64,000 nucleotides of DNA from Simiduia agarivorans SA1 = DSM 21679 (lineage in GTDB: Bacteria > Pseudomonadota > Gammaproteobacteria > Pseudomonadales > Cellvibrionaceae). Positions within the stretch are counted from its first letter, which is position 1; each line of letters opens with the position of its first letter. The notes beneath the pieces were generated by a model. That model worked only from the letters and a program-made list of their open reading frames with translations, was not told where the DNA came from and ran no database searches. This document shows positions 59,924-64,000 of the stretch, piece by piece. The stretch is from positions 3,456,270 through 3,520,269 of the forward strand of contig NC_018868.3 of NCBI RefSeq assembly GCF_000305785.2, in the 5' to 3' direction. The translations under genes were made by a program, and so were the position numbers.

Positions 59924-61675
59924 CTACTTGTTGCTTTGGATGTAGGCATCCATTTTCGCTTCAAGCATTACCAGCGGCAGGGCGCCATCGCTCAATAGTG
60001 TGTCGTGAAATTCGCGCAGGTCGAATTTATCGCCCAGTGCTTTTTCTGCGCGTGCGCGCAGCTCGCGGATTTTGATTTCCCCCATTTTGTAGCTGAGTGC
60101 CTGGCCGGGCCAGGAAATGTAGCGGTCCACCTCGGCGCGCACATTACCTTCTGAGAGCGCGGTGTTGTCGGCTAAAAAAGCCAGCGCTTGCTCGCGGCTC
60201 CAGCCCTGCGAGTGGATACCGGTATCAATGACCAAACGGCAGGCGCGCCACATTTCATAACTCAGGCGACCGAAGTGTTCGTAGGGTGTATCGTAAATAT
60301 CCATTTCTTTGCCCAGGCGTTCGGTATACAGCGCCCAGCCTTCGCCAAATGCACTGAGGTAAAGGTTTTTGCGGAAGTTGGGAACGTTTTCCAGTTCTTG
60401 CGAGAGTGCGCCCTGCAGGTGATGGCCGGGTACTGCTTCATGCAGGGTGAGTGCGGGCAGCTCGTATAACGGGCGCTGGCTCAGATCGTAGGTATTGAGC
60501 CAGTAGGCGCCGCCATGGGTACCGCCAATCGCTGGCGGGTTGTAGGACGCGGTGGTGTAATTGGGTGCGATTTCCTTGGGCACCGGCACTATGCCATAAG
60601 GCGTGCGGGGCAGGTGGCCGAAAAATGCCGGCAGCTGATAATCCACGCGTTTGGCAATATAGGCTGCTCGCATGAGCAGTTCTTCTGGCGTCTTGGCGTA
60701 AAACTGCGGGTCGGTGCGCAGGAAATGGGTGAAGGCTTTGAAGTCGCCCTTGAAACCGCTTTGTTTGATCAGTGCATCCATTTCCGCGCGGATGCGTTTC
60801 ACTTCTGCCAGACCGGTCTGGTGAATGTCATCGGGGTCCATGGCCTGGGTGACATAGGTTTCAATGGCGTGGCGATAATAGGCTTTGCCGTCGGGCAGTT
60901 GCTCGGCGCCCAGGGTGTCTGTGGCCGCGTTAAGGTATTCACCTTCCAGAAAATCGGCAACCCGTGCCAGCGCAGGCAGGGTTTTTTCACGCAGCACTTT
61001 TTTTCCTGCCGCCGCTAAACGGGCTTTGTCTTTGGCGGAAAAGTTGGCGGGCATTTGCGTGAACGGTTGGTACAGGCTGCTGTCTTCCGGGTTTTTGTAA
61101 ACCTGTGCGCGCACGGTAGGTGCAATGCCGGTAACCACAATGCGCGGCAGCACAAAACCGGTTTTGATGCCTTCGCGCATGTTGGCGATATTTTCGTTGA
61201 AATACCGGTCGAAATCCGCCAGCCGTTTGAGGTAGTCCTCGTAGTCTTTCACGGTCGGCATGGCCAGGCCTTTACTGGCATTGTTGGCGGCGGAAACGAA
61301 GGTGTAAAAGGTGTTCAGGGGAATGCGATCCAGAAACAATTCATTGTCGCGCACCGAATTTTTCAGCACCCAGGTCAACAGCGCATGGTTAGTGCGATCG
61401 GCCGGTGTTAAGGCACCAGTGTCAATGGCGTTTAAGCGCGCCAGAAATTCGCGCTCGGCGGCCAATCGTCGTTGCCGGTCGGTCCCGGCGACACCGGGCA
61501 GCCGGTGGTTGGAACCTGCAATGCCCATACGGCCGGCGAGAATCGGGCTTTCCTTCAGACTGTATTGCCAGTGGTCATCAATGACCCGCTGCAATTGCTG
61601 TGCAGGGGTTGCGTTGACGCTTGTTGAATGAAACGAGAAAAGCAGGCAGATCAACAGAAAAAGAGTGCGAATCAT
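59924..61675 (-). CDS. DUF885 family metallohydrolase-like protein
   Basis: 583 aa from the ATG at 61675 (MIRTLFLLICLLFSFHSTSV), which gives a signal peptide; the frame is open further upstream without a site. DUF885 features are clear: ESPILAGRMGIAGSNHRLPG, PTVKDYEDYLKRLADFDRYF, the zinc-binding HEAVPGHHLQGALSQE and FGEGWALYTERLGKE supplying the third ligand, then RLSYEMWRACRLVIDTGIHS. The fold resembles M32/M3-like peptidases. Expected in the periplasm; substrate unknown. Divergent from the acyltransferase gene. Confidence 0.9.
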   Translation of the reverse strand: MIRTLFLLICLLFSFHSTSVNATPAQQLQRVIDDHWQYSLKESPILAGRMGIAGSNHRLPGVAGTDRQRRLAAEREFLARLNAIDTGALTPADRTNHALLTWVLKNSVRDNELFLDRIPLNTFYTFVSAANNASKGLAMPTVKDYEDYLKRLADFDRYFNENIANMREGIKTGFVLPRIVVTGIAPTVRAQVYKNPEDSSLYQPFTQMPANFSAKDKARLAAAGKKVLREKTLPALARVADFLEGEYLNAATDTLGAEQLPDGKAYYRHAIETYVTQAMDPDDIHQTGLAEVKRIRAEMDALIKQSGFKGDFKAFTHFLRTDPQFYAKTPEELLMRAAYIAKRVDYQLPAFFGHLPRTPYGIVPVPKEIAPNYTTASYNPPAIGGTHGGAYWLNTYDLSQRPLYELPALTLHEAVPGHHLQGALSQELENVPNFRKNLYLSAFGEGWALYTERLGKEMDIYDTPYEHFGRLSYEMWRACRLVIDTGIHSQGWSREQALAFLADNTALSEGNVRAEVDRYISWPGQALSYKMGEIKIRELRARAEKALGDKFDLREFHDTLLSDGALPLVMLEAKMDAYIQSNK

Positions 61676-61823
61676 GGGGCTGTCCGGTGTGGTGGTCGTG
61701 ATATGTTGCGTCTGGCCGGCTATTCGGCCCAGTGCAGACCTTAGCACAAGCTGTGCATACGTTTTCATCTTGTTCCGGTTCAAGCCTTTACACATGATGG
61801 CTGTCTGAGTCAGGAGCGTCAGT

Positions 61824-62861
61824 ATGTCAAACACCTTTTACGGATCGATTCATGCCTTTCGGGGTATCGCCATTGCCACCATTGTGGCTGCACACACCTG
61901 GGCATTTCTTATTTTCTGGACGGGTAAGGTGGACTCACCCTCAATCAATTGGGTTTATGCGATCACCGAAACCCTGTTTCATGGTTCCACGCTGTATTTC
62001 GCGCTGATCTCGGGCTTGTTGTTCAGTCTGGTGTTGCAACACAAAGGCTGGCGGCGTTTTGCCAGCAGCAAAGTGAAGTTTGTATTGCTGCCTTATTGCG
62101 TATTCACCCTGCTGTGTACCTGGCTCTATTGGGACTTTACCCGTCAGGCTTCGCCCGAGGCCGAGCCCTTGCCAACCGTTTTGGCCGGGCTCGTCCAGGG
62201 CAGTGCGAGTGTGCAGCTTTGGTATATTCCGCTGTTGTTCGGGCTGTTTGTGCTGACGCCTTTATTGGTTTGGTTGCAGCAACGTGGCCCCTGGATGCTG
62301 CTGGTCATCGGTGTCCTGCCATTGTGTATCAGCCGCTCTGCGTTTCCCGATCTGCTCAGTTGGCAGACGCTGGTTTATTTTGCGGGTGCCTACGCGTTGG
62401 GGATGCTGTGGGGCGCACACTACCTGCGGGTGATCCGTTGGCTGCAGCGCTTTCAGTGGCAATTGCTCGGATTAGTGTTGCTGACGAGTGGCGCGGTGGG
62501 GTGGAGTTACTTGCAGGGTCACACCCAGGAGGGATTCTGGTTCTACCGCCAGTCGTTGATTTATGTGCAGAAGCTGGCGGCGGCTGCCTTGTTGTTGGGC
62601 TGGCTCGAGTCCCGCGCGCAATCGCTGGTCTGGGCCCGGCGTTTGGGCGATTATGCCTTCGCCATTTTTTTCCTGCATGTGTTGGTGCTGGACCGGTTTT
62701 ATTTTGGCGTCTACGACTGGTTGATGACCAATCGTACCGGGCTCACACTGGCGTGGCTGGGCCTGTTTAATCTGGCCTGGACTTTGTTGGGATCGCTCGC
62801 ACTGGCCTGGCTGATCCGCACTATCGGTGGGCGCTACTCCCGTATGTTGGTGGGTGTCTGA
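61824..62861 (+). CDS. Acyltransferase 3-type integral membrane protein
   Basis: 345 aa with about ten TM helices. The family N-terminus is SIHAFRGIAIATIVAAHTWA, with the conserved His in the first helix region, followed by FALISGLLFSLVLQHKGWRR, LWYIPLLFGLFVLTPLLVWL and later LGDYAFAIFFLHVLVLDRFY. This group transfers acyl groups to sugars or surface polymers across the membrane. AGGAG lies 8 nt before the ATG. No glycan synthesis gene is adjacent, so the acceptor is unknown. Its 3' end overlaps the DinB-like gene by 28 nt, tail to tail. Confidence 0.85.
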   Translation: MSNTFYGSIHAFRGIAIATIVAAHTWAFLIFWTGKVDSPSINWVYAITETLFHGSTLYFALISGLLFSLVLQHKGWRRFASSKVKFVLLPYCVFTLLCTWLYWDFTRQASPEAEPLPTVLAGLVQGSASVQLWYIPLLFGLFVLTPLLVWLQQRGPWMLLVIGVLPLCISRSAFPDLLSWQTLVYFAGAYALGMLWGAHYLRVIRWLQRFQWQLLGLVLLTSGAVGWSYLQGHTQEGFWFYRQSLIYVQKLAAAALLLGWLESRAQSLVWARRLGDYAFAIFFLHVLVLDRFYFGVYDWLMTNRTGLTLAWLGLFNLAWTLLGSLALAWLIRTIGGRYSRMLVGV

Positions 62862-63367
62862 GTGCGCAGCGCCCGGTGTAAAAAGCGGGTGAAGGTATCT
62901 TTTGGGCGGCTGTGGCCCAAATCGGCAATCAGCATGCCCACATTGCCCCTGTGATAGGCCCCGTGCAGCAGCAAGTGGGTCAGGATTTGCTCTTTGCTCA
63001 TGCAGCCATCATCGCCGTCGGTGAAGCGAAAACACAGTGTGTGTGTGAGTTCCTCACTTGTGATTGCTTTGACCAGATCCAACAACTGCTGGTCTGATCG
63101 GTGAATGGACTGTGTCAGCGCATCGATGCTTGGCGTGTCCACAGTGTTGTCTGCGGTAAAGGCGTGAGCGCGATCCTGCAGATGCGCGTAAAAAATCTGG
63201 TCCACCACCCAGGTATGATTCATCAGGCGTATTGCCTGGGTATATTTCTCGGGTGCGCGGTCGGGGTTGCATTGCGCCAGCACGCTGAGGATTTCCGCAT
63301 TGGCCCAGGCTTTATAGGCGAAGCTTTGCTCAAGACATTGAACGGATTGAACAGCGGGGAAAGTCAT
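62834..63367 (-). CDS. DinB-family protein
   Basis: 177 aa. Four-helix-bundle protein of the DinB/YfiT type with metal-ligand histidines in LMNHTWVVDQIFYAHLQ (His about 51 and 62) and THLLLHGAYHRGNVGMLIAD (His near 137-141). GGAGG precedes the ATG. DinB-like proteins often act as thiol-dependent S-transferases or are of unknown function; nothing here selects a substrate. It overlaps the acyltransferase 3' end and is followed on the same strand by hmuV's end only in position, not orientation of transcription order (hmuV lies upstream). Confidence 0.88.
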   Translation of the reverse strand: MTFPAVQSVQCLEQSFAYKAWANAEILSVLAQCNPDRAPEKYTQAIRLMNHTWVVDQIFYAHLQDRAHAFTADNTVDTPSIDALTQSIHRSDQQLLDLVKAITSEELTHTLCFRFTDGDDGCMSKEQILTHLLLHGAYHRGNVGMLIADLGHSRPKDTFTRFLHRALRTQTPTNIRE

Positions 63368-63448
63368 GGCGCCTCCGGGGAAAACGCCATTCTGACCTGC
63401 CCGGGCGCGATGGCAATCAGCTTGTTGGCTGATATGGCCGGCTCAATC

Positions 63449-64000
63449 CTAAATCAATGCCCGGCCAAACGGGGTGATGGTTTCCTGCGGGAGATACTGC
63501 CAGTGCGCCTCTACCGTCTGTGGGGTCAGCAACTGTTGTGGATCGCCCTGGCCGATGAGTTTGCCCTGGTCTAGCAATACCGCGTGCTGGCAATAGCGCA
63601 GCACCTGATTCAGGTCGTGCAACACGGCCACCACCGCCCACTGCTGTTCTGCCGCCTGCGCGCGCAGCATGGCGAGCAGGTGATGTTGCTGACCCAAATC
63701 CTGGGCGGAGGTGGGCTCATCCAACAATAACAGTGCCGATGCCTGCCCGGCGGCTGACGTTGACTCGGAAAGCTGCAGCAGCACACGCGCCAATTGCACC
63801 CGCTGTTTTTCACCGCCCGACAAGCGCGGGTAAGGTTGATGCGCGAGCGGGAGGCAGTGGCATTGATCCATGATTGCCTCGATTCGCGCGTTGAGTTCGG
63901 TGCGTGCGCAAGCCAGGGGGGTTGCCCCCAGCGCCACCACTTCGCGCGCGGTAAACGGGAATGCCAGGCTGGAAGCTTGTGGCAATACGCCCACACGGCG
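63449..64000 (-). CDS. hmuV: Heme ABC transporter ATP-binding protein HmuV, partial at 5' end
   Basis: The last 183 codons of the ATPase; the frame stays open to the window edge and reads RRVGVLPQASSLAFPFTARE before it. Q-loop LPQASSLAFPFT, signature RLSGGEKQRVQLARVLL, Walker B ALLLLDEPTSAQDLG and H-loop VAVLHDLNQVL are all present; Walker A lies beyond 64000. VLPQxSSLxFPFT is typical of HmuV. The protein would power heme import with HmuTU, which should lie upstream. The DinB-like gene follows 81 nt downstream on the same strand. Confidence 0.9.
   Translation of the reverse strand, partial: RRVGVLPQASSLAFPFTAREVVALGATPLACARTELNARIEAIMDQCHCLPLAHQPYPRLSGGEKQRVQLARVLLQLSESTSAAGQASALLLLDEPTSAQDLGQQHHLLAMLRAQAAEQQWAVVAVLHDLNQVLRYCQHAVLLDQGKLIGQGDPQQLLTPQTVEAHWQYLPQETITPFGRALI

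Noticed and set aside
1..64000. CRISPR arrays, tRNA/rRNA genes, insertion sequences, prophage or toxin-antitoxin pairs
   Set aside because: No regularly spaced repeats, no cloverleaf or rRNA sequence, no transposase or integrase motifs were seen on either strand.

Overview
The window looks like ordinary chromosome from a free-living gammaproteobacterium with a GC-rich genome. Evidence: bkd, gnd and purC genes of gammaproteobacterial type, TonB-dependent uptake, an ExeM/NucH extracellular nuclease, GTAGGAGCGG-type REP sequences and many outer-membrane proteins. A marine or polymer-degrading relative of the Cellvibrionales/Alteromonadales is my best guess, but no rRNA or other taxonomic marker is present. 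I see no tRNA, rRNA, CRISPR array, insertion sequence, prophage or recognisable defence island.

Layout. 1-1.5 kb: two-subunit aconitase X (small subunit cut by the window edge). 1.6-3.7 kb: a + strand run of small genes (membrane protein, YaiI/UPF0178, SpoIIAA-like, DUF1287, lipoprotein). 3.7-7.7 kb: a minus-strand thiamine salvage operon under a TPP riboswitch: TonB receptor, YkoF-like thiamine-binding protein, PnuC/PnuT-type permease, ThiK-like kinase. 7.8-9.5 kb: a soluble GAF hybrid histidine kinase. 9.7-13.2 kb: a lipoprotein, two small membrane proteins and a putative zinc peptidase. 13.4-17.4 kb: csaA and the branched-chain 2-oxoacid dehydrogenase genes (E1 alpha, E1 beta, E2), with palindromic repeats between E1 beta and E2. 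17.8-23.7 kb: gnd, a 36-bp-arm inverted repeat, a PAS chemoreceptor, a periplasmic solute-binding protein and a DUF4382-type lipoprotein. 24-29.5 kb: an acetyl-CoA transferase/GNAT fusion overlapping a deacetylase, an M49-like metallopeptidase lipoprotein and a beta-barrel protein. 29.6-34.5 kb: a large membrane hybrid kinase, a MazG-like protein that has lost its metal ligands, and a small outer-membrane protein. 34.6-39.8 kb: a five-gene LolA-like/FtsX/LolD-like/outer-membrane barrel operon.

40-43.2 kb: small secreted proteins, purC and a prolyl 4-hydroxylase-like 2OG oxygenase. 43.3-48 kb: a Gld-type ABC system with permease and GldG fused, plus DUF4340. 48.4-51.2 kb: an extracellular nuclease with a possible Pho box upstream. 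51.3-57.1 kb: a Cu/Ag efflux cluster (Met/His/Cys-rich small protein, CusB with HMBD and CusF-like ends, CusA) followed immediately by a DUF1624 membrane protein. 57.1-64 kb: a DUF1275 protein, an M60 peptidase lipoprotein with two lectin-like domains, a DUF885 protein, an acyltransferase, a DinB-like protein and the end of a heme ABC ATPase (hmuV).

The clearest functional unit is the thiamine operon, which covers outer-membrane capture, inner-membrane transport and trapping by phosphorylation. The less-described units most worth following are the LolA/FtsX/barrel operon, the acetyl-CoA/GNAT/deacetylase pair, the fused Gld-type transporter and the metal-site-less MazG homologue. I did not find a convincing wholly new system; these are uncharacterised combinations of known families.
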